Assembly (NCBI RefSeq): GCF_001689125.2
Contig: NZ_CP015405.2
Coordinates: forward strand, 3,912,501 to 3,976,500
Direction of reading: 5' to 3'
DNA from: Blautia pseudococcoides
Lineage (GTDB): Bacteria; Bacillota; Clostridia; Lachnospirales; Lachnospiraceae
Length of the DNA stretch: 64,000 nucleotides
The position numbers were made by a program, and so were the translations under genes. The notes beneath the pieces were generated by a model that saw only the letters and a program-made list of their open reading frames with translations, was not told the origin of the DNA and did not search any database. This document shows, piece by piece, positions 6,951-15,768 of the stretch (positions within the stretch are counted from its first letter, which is position 1; each line of letters begins with the position of its first letter).

Positions 6951-8009
6951 TTAACGTTTCTTTTGAAAACAATATTCCCAGATGTAGTCATCCAGCCCTT
7001 TATAGCGTGGATCCCACAGGTAAGTACCAAACCGGAATCCCATATTGCCAAGAAGACTGAGAAGATTGTTGTAACCGTTTTGTACATGGTAGTTGGTCGC
7101 AAAATCCATATCAAAAGCAGTCTTAATCTCTGCAACCCCTTCTGCACGTAAATCGCTAAGGGTTGTTTCAAGCTGTGTCAGAGAATTAACACCAGGAACC
7201 GCCAGCACTGTCAGACCAGTCAGTGCATGAATCACGTCAGCTTTCATAGGACCTTCTGTCAGCACCAGCATAGGCCTAACCGGGCCTGCAAGATGTGTCC
7301 ATCCTTCTGCAGGGCAACCATCCGGCCGCTCTGTACTGGATACCCAGCGAAATTTTCTCTTTTTCACCTTATCTCTGCGTATCTGAAGCCCTTGAATTCT
7401 TCCTTTCTGGTCTCTCATTGGAATTAAGATACCGCGTTCTTCATGGATGAAAGTCCATGTACCGCTTTCATTCCTGTAAAAACCAGGAACCCCAGCTAAG
7501 TACATCCCTTCGGACTGAAGTTTGCCGGCAATCGCTGTCATACCGACCACAGGTGTTGTCCTGTATCCAAGCCGAATAATGTCATCCTCCATCAACCCTC
7601 TGCCAAGCAGGTTCTCTTTATGGTCTGCCGCCAGCGTCAGCTTATCGAGCAGCGCACTGTATGTGGCATGACGGGTATCAACATCCGTTATTGGGCATTC
7701 AGGCTTTGCCTGCGGCTGTATCCTCTTTTTGGGTTTAGGCCGGTTATCAGGCATTCCCAGTTTCTCCACCAGAGCTTTTCGCACTTTGTCACGCGGAACC
7801 CCGGTATATAAGGAGTACAGATCAAATATACCACCAGATATTCCGCACCGCGGGCAGCGATACACTTCTTTTTTCAAATTGATGTTCAAATGCTTTTTCC
7901 GTGGGCTTTCATCACAGCATGGGCACTGCACATAATAGGAGCTTCTTCCAGACGGCGGCATCGGGATTCCCAGCAACGAAACAACATCGCTCATATGAAA
8001 TATTTCCAT
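6951..8009 (-). CDS. CHC2 zinc-finger/Toprim DNA primase-like protein
   Basis: 352 residues. The N-terminal zinc finger (CPCC at ~29-32, CPRCG at ~53-57, with the VYRCPRCGISGGIFDLY pattern of CHC2 fingers) is followed by a linker rich in Pro/Lys and a Toprim-like domain (PMLVLTEGPMKADVIHAL, AVPGVNS). This is the layout of mobile-element primases that lay RNA primers for lagging-strand or transferred-strand synthesis. It lacks a helicase domain. AAAGGAGG lies 8 nt before the ATG, preceded by a stable hairpin (8037-8062) that lacks a T tract. Confidence 0.85.
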   Translation of the reverse strand: MEIFHMSDVVSLLGIPMPPSGRSSYYVQCPCCDESPRKKHLNINLKKEVYRCPRCGISGGIFDLYSLYTGVPRDKVRKALVEKLGMPDNRPKPKKRIQPQAKPECPITDVDTRHATYSALLDKLTLAADHKENLLGRGLMEDDIIRLGYRTTPVVGMTAIAGKLQSEGMYLAGVPGFYRNESGTWTFIHEERGILIPMRDQKGRIQGLQIRRDKVKKRKFRWVSSTERPDGCPAEGWTHLAGPVRPMLVLTEGPMKADVIHALTGLTVLAVPGVNSLTQLETTLSDLRAEGVAEIKTAFDMDFATNYHVQNGYNNLLSLLGNMGFRFGTYLWDPRYKGLDDYIWEYCFQKKR

Positions 8010-8036
8010 GCTGCCTCCTTTCCTTTTTCAAACTTG

Positions 8037-8062
8037 CGGGGAACAGCACGCTGTCCCCTGCC
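8037..8062 (-). other. Stable hairpin upstream of the primase ribosome binding site
   Basis: GGGGACAGC pairs with GCTGTTCCCC with almost no loop. There is no T tract, so this is more likely an mRNA-stability or processing hairpin than a terminator. Confidence 0.5.
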
Positions 8063-8082
8063 TCTTCTCATTGCTGTTTTCC

Positions 8083-8460
8083 TTATAACCCACAGTTTTC
8101 CTTAAACGATGCAACCCCTGAAGGATCGTATTCCGCCAGCTTTTCCAGATCGAATGCCACCGCCGCATATCTGCCATATCCGGATTTCACGGTGTAAGGC
8201 AGCACTTTTCCCAGTTTGTTCTCCCTGATAAACCTTAACAGGTCTTTGCTGATATCTCCGTTAATGAATGCTTCGTTATCCTCCAGATCATAGGCTGGTA
8301 GGTTGACCGTCATATCTGCAAAGGGTTCCGGACCATCTTCTCCGTAATTGATCATACCGATGTGCAGCCGCCCGCCATAAGCATATTGGTTGACATGCAA
8401 CGAGACCATTTCATCTCCAAACTCCCATTTGAAACGAAGCTTTTTCGTTTTTTCACACAT
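8083..8460 (-). CDS. DUF4313-like conserved protein
   Basis: 125 residues, soluble. The pattern LHVNQYAYGGRLHIGMINY, PFADMTVNLPAYDL, NEAFINGDISKDLLRFI and a C-terminal YAAVAFDLEKLAEYDP matches DUF4313, a family seen in phages and conjugative elements with no assigned function. It sits between the primase and the annealing-like protein, so a DNA-metabolism or regulatory role is possible. AAAAGGAGG precedes the start. Confidence 0.7.
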   Translation of the reverse strand: MCEKTKKLRFKWEFGDEMVSLHVNQYAYGGRLHIGMINYGEDGPEPFADMTVNLPAYDLEDNEAFINGDISKDLLRFIRENKLGKVLPYTVKSGYGRYAAVAFDLEKLAEYDPSGVASFKENCGL

Positions 8461-8489
8461 TTTTTGTCCTCCTTTTCGTCTTGTTCCTA

Positions 8490-8519
8490 GCCAGGGGATG
8501 ACCGCGTTAATCCCCTGGT
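8490..8519 (-). other. Hairpin upstream of the DUF4313 gene
   Basis: CCAGGGGAT and ATCCCCTGG form a perfect 9-bp stem with a 10-nt loop just upstream of AAAAGGAGG. No T tract follows. Confidence 0.5.
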
Positions 8520-8531
8520 CTTTAGCGCCTG

Positions 8532-9290
8532 TTATGCAATTGTCTGTTGAAGGGAAAATTCACAAATCAGCTTCGCGGCAGCTTTAATTTCCTCGCCGCC
8601 AGTGAATTTCGTTGCTACCCATTTAATTGCACCAGGATCCAGCGATAATACCTCGCCAAGCGTTTTCCCGCTGAATTTTGAGATTGGGCAAGGCACATTC
8701 ATTGCCTGTGCCAGCTTTTCTTCTGGAGTCAGTTCCTTTTGCACCGGTTCATTTACAGTGTATTCCTCTTGTGCCGGTTCCGGTTTTGGTTCTGACACCT
8801 CGTGTTTTTCTGCTGATTCTGTTTGAGGTTGAGCGGCGGAGATTCCCAGCTCATCCACAGCTGAAGGCTCAAAATCTTCACCTGCCATAGAAAACTGAAG
8901 TCCAAAACCTGCATTTCGGAGAGCAATTCCGACAGCAGCTGTCTGGGCCCATTCCCGTGGTGAAACCGAAGGTTTCTCCTCACAATATCCTCTGGATGCC
9001 GTCGCTTCTGCCAGATAACAGTCCGTTGCATCCTTATAGTTTGGATACACGCGGGCAGTTGCCACAAAGCAATCCTTTGCAGAATTCACCTGTACCGCAA
9101 TGCGTCCTTCCGGATATTTCAGACGGAACCACGCCATCTGAATCATGACCGGGAGGCGCTTGCGCACCTCTCCGGTTCCCAGATCTGTATAATCCACAGC
9201 AAACGGCGTAGGATCAAATCCATCCACCTGATGAATAGTTTCGATTTTGGCGAGCATTGCTGCCTTCTCATTCGAGTTATTCTGACTCAT
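8532..9290 (-). CDS. Conserved element protein, possible ssDNA-annealing type
   Basis: 252 residues from 9290 (GGAGG 9 nt upstream). The N-terminal ~150 residues end in SPREWAQTAAVGIALRNAGFG, which recalls the last helix of Rad52/Erf-like annealing proteins (AETKAIGRALRNAG-type). A Glu/Pro-rich linker follows. The C-terminal segment (FSGKTLGEVLSLDPGAIKWV) is the short GKTLGE...DPG...W motif often attached to phage recombination proteins and exonucleases. The neighbours RecD2, YqaJ nuclease, SSB and primase support a recombination role, but the annealing call is only a pattern-level inference. Confidence 0.5.
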   Translation of the reverse strand: MSQNNSNEKAAMLAKIETIHQVDGFDPTPFAVDYTDLGTGEVRKRLPVMIQMAWFRLKYPEGRIAVQVNSAKDCFVATARVYPNYKDATDCYLAEATASRGYCEEKPSVSPREWAQTAAVGIALRNAGFGLQFSMAGEDFEPSAVDELGISAAQPQTESAEKHEVSEPKPEPAQEEYTVNEPVQKELTPEEKLAQAMNVPCPISKFSGKTLGEVLSLDPGAIKWVATKFTGGEEIKAAAKLICEFSLQQTIA

Positions 9291-9303
9291 TATTGTAGCC
9301 TCC

Positions 9304-9747
9304 TTATAAATTGATATATGTGTTCCGATACTGCATCCAAACCGGCAGAATCGTATGAACATATTGACTGATACTTGTTTTGTACTGCTCCTGTGTCCCT
9401 GCCTTAAAGCTGGAAAACCGCTTTCTGCCGTCCTGTACAACATGCTCAAAAGAACTGAGTGCTGTTTCACGACGCTTCTGGCCTTCTGCATCGGCTTTTA
9501 ATCCGAATCGTCTTTCATTTAAGGTAAAACGTACATACGCATCTACCATTTGAAAGTGATAGCCCATGACCTTTGTATCCATTGTGATTGGCGCGGACTT
9601 ACAAAAAGACTGAAATGTTTCCAAGACGCAAATGCGGTAATTCAGTTCCTGCATAATCAGCAAATCTTCCGGCGGAAGACTGTTCTCGGCAATCTGGGAC
9701 CTGATAGTATTCTGTTTCTCAAGATATTGATCTAATATTGTAGCCAT
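9304..9747 (-). CDS. Conserved hypothetical helical protein
   Basis: 147 residues from the ATG at 9747 (AAAGGAG 7 nt upstream); it overlaps the end of the RecD2 gene by 29 bp, which implies coupled translation. It is mostly helical, with no transmembrane segment and no recognisable motif. Basic and acidic residues alternate (ERRFGLKADAEGQKRRETAL). Its position between RecD2 and the annealing-type protein suggests a helper in DNA processing, but nothing in the sequence proves it. Confidence 0.65.
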   Translation of the reverse strand: MATILDQYLEKQNTIRSQIAENSLPPEDLLIMQELNYRICVLETFQSFCKSAPITMDTKVMGYHFQMVDAYVRFTLNERRFGLKADAEGQKRRETALSSFEHVVQDGRKRFSSFKAGTQEQYKTSISQYVHTILPVWMQYRNTYINL

Positions 9748-11929
9748 AGCTGCTCCTTTCTTCAAGCGCCTGCAGCCGCTTAGCGAGGCAGGTGCCGCGT
9801 TTTTCTGTGTCAATTCTTTTGATTGAAATACAAAGCGCCCTTTTTTCCCCGACAATGGTTACACGCTCTTTTCCTCGTGTAATTGCCGTATAGATAAGAG
9901 GCCTTGTCAGCATGATGGAATGGGCGCACTGCAGATTGATGATGACGGACTGGTACTCCGATCCCTGTGATTTATGGATAGTAGAGGCATAACCTAAATC
10001 CAACATATCCAATTCACTGGCATCGTACTCTTTCATGCGCCCGTCACCAAAGTCCACATGAATTGTAGTATCATCGCCAATGCGAATAATTTTTCTGACA
10101 TACCCAACATCACCGTTATTGACATCATCATGGTTTTTGATCTGCATGACCTTGTCCCCACACCGAAATTTCCGGTTTCCGAAAACAACTTCCGGTTTCT
10201 GCGTATCCGGCGGGTTCACCTTCTCACGCAAGCGCTCATTCAGTGCATTGACTCCGGTTTCCGTCTTCTGCCGGTATGGCGTAAGCAGTGCCACATTATC
10301 GACCCCGTATTTCTCAGTTTCCTGCAGATAAAGATCGACAATGAGTTCAGCAGAATCAGACAGCCTGGGAGAATTGATAAACTGAAAGTCATTCCCATAC
10401 TCCAGACCCACATTCCCATGGCGGATTAACTTCGCATTTGTCGCAATGCGGCTTCCCGCATTCTGGCGAAATACCTTGTCCAACCGCACAACTGGAATAC
10501 ATCCGCTGGCAATCATCTCACTGAGCACTGCGCCAGGTCCCACTGAAGGCAGCTGATCTGCATCGCCAATCAGCACCATCTGGGCGCCAAACTTCACTGC
10601 ATCAAACAGATATTCAGCCAGATAAACATCCAGCATGGAAATCTCATCTACCACAATCAGATCTGCAGTAAGCGCTTCGGGTTCATCATAGTCTCCGTCC
10701 TCATCCGCCATCAGCCCAAGGGCTTTATGAACAGTTGAGGCCGAAACACCAGTTGCCTGCTCCATCCTCCTTGCTGCCCTACCCGTAGGGGCACAACAGC
10801 AGATTTCATTTTGGGGATTGTTTTTTTGATAAATATCTAAAATGGCACGTTGTATCAAAGTCTTTCCTGTTCCAGGTCCACCAGTGATAATGGAAAGTCC
10901 CTGCGTCAGAGCCATCTTTACCGCTTCGCGCTGCTCCAGTGCAAACTTCATTTTCAGCTTCTGCTCCTCTGCATCTATGGCGGCATCCAAATCCCCATAG
11001 CTGTGCATCTTCCGGTACTTCATTTGCTGATGAATGTCGGAGGCAAGCTGTTCTTCCACATGTGCGGTCTTTGCCCTATACACATTGCCCTGGTACGACA
11101 CCAACTGTCCGCCGAAAACCAGCCTGGCGGCACGGTTCGCCACCATTTCTGCTGTTAACGCAGGCGTATCCAGAATTTTTAGGCAGGCTTTCACAAACTC
11201 ATGTTTCTCCATGCAGAGATGACCTTTGCTTTCCGCATCCGCCAGCGTATACAGAAGTCCTTCATCCACACGCTCTGTCGATAGCTGGTCAAACCCCATG
11301 CTCATAGCGATATGGTCTGCCGTCTTGAATCCAATCCCGGCCATGTCGCAGAGCTGATAGGGATGATTTTTTACAATATCCATCGTCTTTTCCCCATACT
11401 CTTTGTACAGGCGTACCGCTCGGTTCGGCGTAATGCCATGCGGTGACAGAAACGCCACCACATCCCGGGCGCCACGATTGACCAGATAAGAATCATAGAT
11501 TTTTTTCAGTTTTATCTCACTGATACCCGGTATGGCAAGAAGCCTTTCCGGTTCTTTATCCAGTACCTCCAGTGACTGCTGGCCAAAAACTGCGTAAATT
11601 TTCTCCGCTATCTTGGGACCAATCCCTTTAATCTGCCCGGAAGAAAGATAGGCAATGATGCCTTCCTTCGTCGGTATTACCACTTCGTTGTAACTCTCCA
11701 CTTCAAACTGGACGCCAAATTTGGGATTTTTACTCCAATGCCCAAGCATGTCGTAGCGCAGATTGCTTGATGTAGGTAAGCAATATCCCACTGCTTTCAC
11801 CTGCGTAACCGTGTTCCCTGTGCTATCTTTGATCTTTTCACATGGATGGTAGAGTGCAATCATATAACTGCTGGCATCAACAGCCGTAATACTTTGTGGA
11901 TATATGAGCCTATCAAATTCACATAGCAA
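9719..11929 (-). CDS. recD2: RecD2-type ATP-dependent 5'-3' DNA helicase
   Basis: 736 residues with the RecD2 layout: an N-terminal OB-like region, helix-hairpin-helix repeats (IKGIGPKIAEKI, LAIPGISEIKLKKI) at ~100-145, then an SF1B helicase core with Walker A GGPGTGKT at 350-357, Walker B VVDEIS around 427-431, GDADQLPSVGPG (motif III) and a C-terminal YASTIHKSQGSEYQSV / YTAITRGKERV. RecD2 unwinds DNA independently of RecBC. The start is TTG at 11929, with AAAGGAG 9 nt upstream. A terminator-like hairpin lies just before it. It belongs to the element's recombination set. Confidence 0.95.
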   Translation of the reverse strand: MLCEFDRLIYPQSITAVDASSYMIALYHPCEKIKDSTGNTVTQVKAVGYCLPTSSNLRYDMLGHWSKNPKFGVQFEVESYNEVVIPTKEGIIAYLSSGQIKGIGPKIAEKIYAVFGQQSLEVLDKEPERLLAIPGISEIKLKKIYDSYLVNRGARDVVAFLSPHGITPNRAVRLYKEYGEKTMDIVKNHPYQLCDMAGIGFKTADHIAMSMGFDQLSTERVDEGLLYTLADAESKGHLCMEKHEFVKACLKILDTPALTAEMVANRAARLVFGGQLVSYQGNVYRAKTAHVEEQLASDIHQQMKYRKMHSYGDLDAAIDAEEQKLKMKFALEQREAVKMALTQGLSIITGGPGTGKTLIQRAILDIYQKNNPQNEICCCAPTGRAARRMEQATGVSASTVHKALGLMADEDGDYDEPEALTADLIVVDEISMLDVYLAEYLFDAVKFGAQMVLIGDADQLPSVGPGAVLSEMIASGCIPVVRLDKVFRQNAGSRIATNAKLIRHGNVGLEYGNDFQFINSPRLSDSAELIVDLYLQETEKYGVDNVALLTPYRQKTETGVNALNERLREKVNPPDTQKPEVVFGNRKFRCGDKVMQIKNHDDVNNGDVGYVRKIIRIGDDTTIHVDFGDGRMKEYDASELDMLDLGYASTIHKSQGSEYQSVIINLQCAHSIMLTRPLIYTAITRGKERVTIVGEKRALCISIKRIDTEKRGTCLAKRLQALEERSSYGYNIRSIS

Positions 11930-11966
11930 AATTTTTACTCCTTTCTCTAAGTCGTGTTATAGATAC

Positions 11967-12010
11967 AAAAAACTCCCGAATCGTATCCAAAGATACAACG
12001 GGAGTTTTTT
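11967..12010. terminator. Bidirectional terminator upstream of recD2
   Basis: AAAAAACTCCCG and CGGGAGTTTTTT form the outer stem and GTATC/GATAC an inner stem. On the minus strand it ends in six T, only about 40 bp before the recD2 start. A further GTATC downstream could pair with the inner GATAC, giving an alternative fold. Confidence 0.8.
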
Positions 12011-12034
12011 GTGAAGCTGCAGCCAGTTGGTCTT

Positions 12035-12568
12035 TCATCGGAACATCGCTGCGTTTTCAAGATATGACAAAGGAGCAGAGATACCCATCAGAAAATTCTC
12101 CCTGTCCAGGCGAACTTTCCGCTTATCGCAGCCACGCTTTGTCAGTTCTTTCTGTACTTCCAGATATATACCCTCATCAAAAGCAATCATTGGCATTTTC
12201 AGGCGGATTGCATGGGCAATTTCCCCACGCATCCCGCTGCTGATCCGGTTACCGCATATCAACAGAATATCGCTGTCTTTCAGCAGTTCCAGGCCGAACT
12301 GAAGGGCGAGTGCTCTATCAGACGGAATATTGTCGCAAAGAATCATCGGGATGTACGCATGTGGCGCACTTGCGTTCATGCACATCCTTTTCATGGCATA
12401 GAACATATACGCCCTTGCCGCCTGCATATTCTGTGCAATCCCTTCATTCGTGTCTGCACTGAGCGGCGAGCAGATATAGGCCCTCTTTTTGCACCTGTCA
12501 TATGGGAGAAACTGATAAACCAGCTCCTGTTCCCAACCTTCATGATAAATGTTTTCCATTATGATCAC
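12035..12568 (-). CDS. DUF4406/DUF7768-like nucleoside-deoxyribosyltransferase-fold protein
   Basis: 177 residues. RAYICSPLSADTNEGIAQNM, CDNIPSDRALALQFGLELL and SDILLICGNRISSGMRGEIAHA follow the Rossmann-like pattern of the nucleoside 2-deoxyribosyltransferase superfamily used by DUF4406-type phage proteins. It could process nucleotides or bind a nucleotide ligand; the substrate is unknown. The start is 12568 or the ATG at 12559 (MENIYHEG). The YqaJ nuclease gene ends 4 bp upstream, so they share an operon. Confidence 0.65.
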   Translation of the reverse strand: MIIMENIYHEGWEQELVYQFLPYDRCKKRAYICSPLSADTNEGIAQNMQAARAYMFYAMKRMCMNASAPHAYIPMILCDNIPSDRALALQFGLELLKDSDILLICGNRISSGMRGEIAHAIRLKMPMIAFDEGIYLEVQKELTKRGCDKRKVRLDRENFLMGISAPLSYLENAAMFR

Positions 12569-12572
12569 CTTC

Positions 12573-13610
12573 CTAAATTGGCTGGACCGACACCTTTACC
12601 TTACGGCTTTCCGACGCTTTCAAAACATCGGTATATATTGCCGGGTACTTTTCTTTCAAGGCTTTGGAATCGGGCCTGCGGGTTGTTTTTGTCACGAAAT
12701 CAATCAGAAGCTTATCACTGGTCGTCTCCAAGATGCCATGCTCATGCTCCTTCATGACTTCGGCAATTCGCACACTATGTGCTTCAATCTCCTTTTCATA
12801 TGTTTTGATTTCTCTGTTGCATTCAGAGATTTTCCCTTGAAGCATTGCAATTCTGCGCAAGGGCGATTCATACTTGTGTGAAAACTCTATTGTTGGAAGT
12901 CCCGCCTGACTTGCACCATAAATCCTTGCCAGTGACTCCAAAGCAAGCTTTGGTGCAACATCCGCCATTGTCGGAGGTTTATCATTCTCAAGGCTCCAAA
13001 TCCATTCGTCCAGGCGTTCAAAAATCATATCCTCCTTCGCCTTATCACGAATAATCTCAGGCATTGCCAGATCATTGTCCGGATTATTTCCCCAAACGGC
13101 AGAAAAAGCGCCAATGTTCACATCCGCTACTGCAAGATAAAACCTCAGCTGCAGTTCATAGTAGAGCGGAATCGCTCCATCTGCCCACTCATCCGCTTTG
13201 TGATAAGTACAGCTTTTACACTCCAAAATTCCCGGTTCGTTATCGGACGCCCGTGTAAAGCGCCGGTCGAAATTGGCAAGAGCGTAAGGATGATCTGCGT
13301 GCTGATACAGATTCGTGTCTTCTGTAACGGCATTGCCTGTCTTTGCACCATACCAATAGGCAGCAACCGGCTCTAAAAGATGTCCCATCTGCAATTGATT
13401 GGCATTGGCTTTTTTTGCAGGCTTTATTTGCCCTTTTTTGATTTTCCACAGCTCCAGCGGAGTCGTCCATGGTGATACACCAAAAATAGCTGCAACATCG
13501 CTTCCGCCCACAGTATAGGGAATATCCCCTTTGGGGCCGTGCATACGGCATTCCAGCCATCTGTCATTCGTCATACCTACGGTATCACAAAGAATAATCG
13601 GCTTTGCCAT
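12573..13610 (-). CDS. YqaJ/lambda-exonuclease-type viral recombinase nuclease
   Basis: 345 residues. The PD-(D/E)xK core of YqaJ exonucleases is visible: GGSDVAAIFGVSPWTTPLELW near 35-55, GHLLEP at ~96, FDRRF at ~113, and ILECKS (E-x-K) at ~127-132. The C-terminal third is helical, probably coiled coil (LQGKISECNREIKTYEKEI). Such nucleases resect dsDNA ends to give 3' ssDNA for an annealing protein; the protein at 8532 is a candidate partner. It overlaps the next upstream gene by 1 bp at 13610. Confidence 0.85.
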   Translation of the reverse strand: MAKPIILCDTVGMTNDRWLECRMHGPKGDIPYTVGGSDVAAIFGVSPWTTPLELWKIKKGQIKPAKKANANQLQMGHLLEPVAAYWYGAKTGNAVTEDTNLYQHADHPYALANFDRRFTRASDNEPGILECKSCTYHKADEWADGAIPLYYELQLRFYLAVADVNIGAFSAVWGNNPDNDLAMPEIIRDKAKEDMIFERLDEWIWSLENDKPPTMADVAPKLALESLARIYGASQAGLPTIEFSHKYESPLRRIAMLQGKISECNREIKTYEKEIEAHSVRIAEVMKEHEHGILETTSDKLLIDFVTKTTRRPDSKALKEKYPAIYTDVLKASESRKVKVSVQPI

Positions 13611-14752
13611 CAGTAACTCACCGCCTTTGCAAGGTCATAATCACTCCACCTGAATGAAAGCGCACGAGCCATATTTTCTTCTATAACCAGCATCTTACTT
13701 TCCGGCGTGTTCTCAGTCCTCAAAATAAACGGGATCTCCTGCATGGCAAGAAACACGTCATGGGCTGTCGCCGGGCCGCCTCCGTATGCCATCTCGTACA
13801 TGGCGATAGCTTCGACTGCAGCCTTTTTTGGCAGACTCAGTTTTTTACATACCCTGGTCATTGCGTTTACCGGATAATCCAAATGGATCTCCAACAGTTT
13901 CTGCAGTTTGGCAATGCTATCCCCGAATTGGGCAAACAGCTGATCCAACGCTGTATCAAAGTCGGAAACCTTGGACTGATGCCTGTGGTCAACTGCGATG
14001 CAGCCCCCGATATGGATAGAACGCTTTCCGCTCACCAGCAGGGCTGAGACCTTTGCCGAAGCCACTCCAGTATCCGAACTCATAAAACGGACACCCGGAG
14101 TCAGTTTGGAAGCCATAGCCGTTTTTCCTTGGGAATCCAGCAGCTTTGTATACGCTCCTAGCAAATCCTCTTTTTGATCTGACATCGTCCATGCTGCGCT
14201 TACCATCGCATGGTCACAGTAGCCGGACTCAAACTCGTTTCCTGAAAAACGGGCATCCAGCTTTGTCTTCAGCGCAGTGAGCAACTCATCAATCGGTAGC
14301 ACTGAATAATCAACAGCATCCCCGGAATGAACCGCCGCAACTTTTTCATCACGAATCAGCAAAAGTGCATCCGCTGAATAAAGACGCAGGCAGGCGTTTA
14401 ACACCTCCGCCAGCACTTCACGGCTCAGTTTAGGGAGCGCCGTACCACCTATTTTTGCCCTGTCCAAAAGGCTTTTGTAGGCTGTCATGCGCATGGGGAA
14501 GAGTTCCCCATCAACACGCATGGCCAGACCGAGATTGTTTGCTGTGTCATCCACAGCGTCCTGTGTGGTTCCTGACGCAAATGCCGGCAGATCAGTGCTC
14601 AGAGCAGAGCCTTTGCCCAGCGGCTGAATTTCAAGGTCACTGACCCTGGCTTTCACCCAGCGGCTGTTCTTGGACTGCTCCTTGTGATAATCCAGCATAA
14701 GTGGATAGGAACTGAATGTGGTGTAGAAACCATCCTGACATTGTTTTTGCAT
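13610..14752 (-). CDS. Conserved mobile-element protein of unknown function
   Basis: 380 residues, first gene of the operon behind leader module A. It contains well-ordered segments (LGLAMRVDGELFPMRMTAY, SVLPIDELLTALKTKLDARF, SVKV-like SAKVSALLVSG, IHIGGCIAVDHRHQ) and no transmembrane region. Distant resemblance to DUF932-type phage/plasmid proteins is possible but not convincing. Its place directly upstream of the YqaJ nuclease and RecD2 suggests a part in recombination. GGAG lies 9-10 nt before the ATG. Confidence 0.65.
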   Translation of the reverse strand: MQKQCQDGFYTTFSSYPLMLDYHKEQSKNSRWVKARVSDLEIQPLGKGSALSTDLPAFASGTTQDAVDDTANNLGLAMRVDGELFPMRMTAYKSLLDRAKIGGTALPKLSREVLAEVLNACLRLYSADALLLIRDEKVAAVHSGDAVDYSVLPIDELLTALKTKLDARFSGNEFESGYCDHAMVSAAWTMSDQKEDLLGAYTKLLDSQGKTAMASKLTPGVRFMSSDTGVASAKVSALLVSGKRSIHIGGCIAVDHRHQSKVSDFDTALDQLFAQFGDSIAKLQKLLEIHLDYPVNAMTRVCKKLSLPKKAAVEAIAMYEMAYGGGPATAHDVFLAMQEIPFILRTENTPESKMLVIEENMARALSFRWSDYDLAKAVSY

Positions 14753-14774
14753 ATTTCATGCTCCTTTCTTTTCT

Positions 14775-14789
14775 GGCGGGATTGCCGCC
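14775..14789 (-). other. Small conserved hairpin before the 14752 gene (GGCAATCCC)
   Basis: GGCGG-CAATC-CCGCC sits just upstream of AGAAAAGAAAGGAG. Related GGCAACCCC and GGCATACCC motifs occupy the same place in modules B and C. GCAATCCCG can instead pair with CGGGATTGC upstream (14814-14822), disrupting the second terminator. Confidence 0.45.
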
Positions 14790-14798
14790 TTGATATAT

Positions 14799-14832
14799 AA
14801 CAAAAGCCAGCAATCCCGAAAGACTGCTGGCT
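14799..14832 (-). terminator. Second terminator-like hairpin of leader module A
   Basis: AGCCAGCA pairs with TGCTGGCT around a 12-nt loop, followed by TTTGTTATAT on the minus strand. It lies between the first terminator and the start of the 14752 gene. Confidence 0.55.
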
Positions 14833-14859
14833 TATGCCCAAATGAATTGGCCGGAAAAC

Positions 14860-14896
14860 AAAAAAAGTGCCATCTGCAAAATTGCAAATGACACTT
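14860..14896 (-). terminator. Leader terminator, module A
   Basis: GTGTCAT and ATGGCAC with inner TGCAA/TTGCA pairing form the stem, followed by seven T. It lies about 50 bp after the predicted start site and before any gene, so transcription must pass it to reach 14752. Confidence 0.75.
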
Positions 14897-14940
14897 TGAT
14901 AAACTCTGTTAAACTGTGTTTAGCCGTAGCCAAACTTGAT

Positions 14941-14981
14941 ACTGATGTAAATATTATAACAGATTTATTTGCAATAGTCAA
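14941..14981 (-). promoter_or_regulatory. Promoter with conserved CATCAGT block, module A
   Basis: On the minus strand TTGACT (14976-14981), a 17-bp spacer and TATAAT (14953-14958) are followed 5 bp later by CATCAGT. Copies B and C share the spacing and the block exactly. Confidence 0.8.
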
Positions 14982-15017
14982 TCCACCAGGAGAAAAGAGC
15001 ATTCATACCGCAAATGT

Positions 15018-15131
15018 TTATTCCTCCGAGCGCTTATTTCTGTAAGTTCGGTTAATCTGAAACATACACATAAAAACAACGCCAAACACGCTGCCGCCTA
15101 TAAAACTAAGGATACCTATCAACCATCCCAT
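15018..15131 (-). CDS. Small membrane protein, DUF3789-like
   Basis: A 37-residue protein, too short for most gene finders. MGWLIGILSFIGGSVFGVVF is one transmembrane helix with a GG-containing core, followed by a basic tail (INRTYRNKRSEE), as in DUF3789 mini-proteins of Firmicutes mobile elements. AAAGGAGG lies 8 nt before the ATG at 15131. A terminator hairpin sits immediately upstream of that site. Function unknown; it probably inserts in the cell membrane. Confidence 0.75.
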   Translation of the reverse strand: MGWLIGILSFIGGSVFGVVFMCMFQINRTYRNKRSEE

Positions 15132-15152
15132 ACTATATACCTCCTTTGTGAT

Positions 15153-15183
15153 ATAAAAAAGAGATGCTGATAATCAACATCTC
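15153..15183 (-). terminator. Terminator below the HEAT-like gene
   Basis: GAGATGTTGA pairs with TCAGCATCTC around TTA, followed by TTTTTT on the minus strand. It ends about 20 bp before the ribosome binding site of the small membrane protein. Confidence 0.8.
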
Positions 15184-15245
15184 CGGGTTACAATATTCTT
15201 TTTATTTCAAACACTTTATGATTTGATAAATCAGAATTTGCTTTT

Positions 15246-15710
15246 TTATAATTTTTCTATTTCTTTCAATGTTTTTTGGATGTCCTTATAAACTAATGAT
15301 TGCATACTGTCATCATAAATACCTATATTAGCTTTATGAAGTGCAGAAACAATGTCGTTTTTCAATTCTGGTTTATCCTTTGCAATAATCGGCAACAGCT
15401 TAATACATTGTCTTGCTGTAATAGGTTTAACATCTGTTATATGCTTTAAATAATTATCAATGATTTCATCAATTTTATAATCTTTATCCCATCTTGCATT
15501 ATAGGCAATCAGTGTAAGCCCTCTTGTGCGGATATAAGAATTATCACTGTCAAGCATATCGCTTAATCTATCCATATAAAGATAAACACAATCTGTTTCA
15601 ATACTTTCTTTTTGCAATTCCTGTAATGCTTTGTATGCAACATTATTATTTTTATCAAACAATAATTCAAATGTTTCTGCTATATTAAGTGACACAATAT
15701 CCTCCTTCAC
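15246..15710 (-). CDS. HEAT/ARM-repeat-like protein
   Basis: 154 residues, all helical. Repeating helix pairs (VAYKALQELQKESIETDCVY, YIRTRGLTLIAYNARWDKDY, ITARQCIKLLPIIAKDKPEL) are typical of HEAT repeats; close relatives in Clostridia are often labelled 'SufBD protein'. It would act as a binding scaffold with unknown partner. The gene is markedly AT-rich and lies beside the AbiE pair, and may be part of the same acquired cargo. GGAGG lies upstream of the ATG. Confidence 0.65.
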   Translation of the reverse strand: MKEDIVSLNIAETFELLFDKNNNVAYKALQELQKESIETDCVYLYMDRLSDMLDSDNSYIRTRGLTLIAYNARWDKDYKIDEIIDNYLKHITDVKPITARQCIKLLPIIAKDKPELKNDIVSALHKANIGIYDDSMQSLVYKDIQKTLKEIEKL

Positions 15711-15768
15711 AAACTCCGATTTCTACTATAAGTGCTTCAAAAAAAATCTAATCTTTTCTTACTTGATA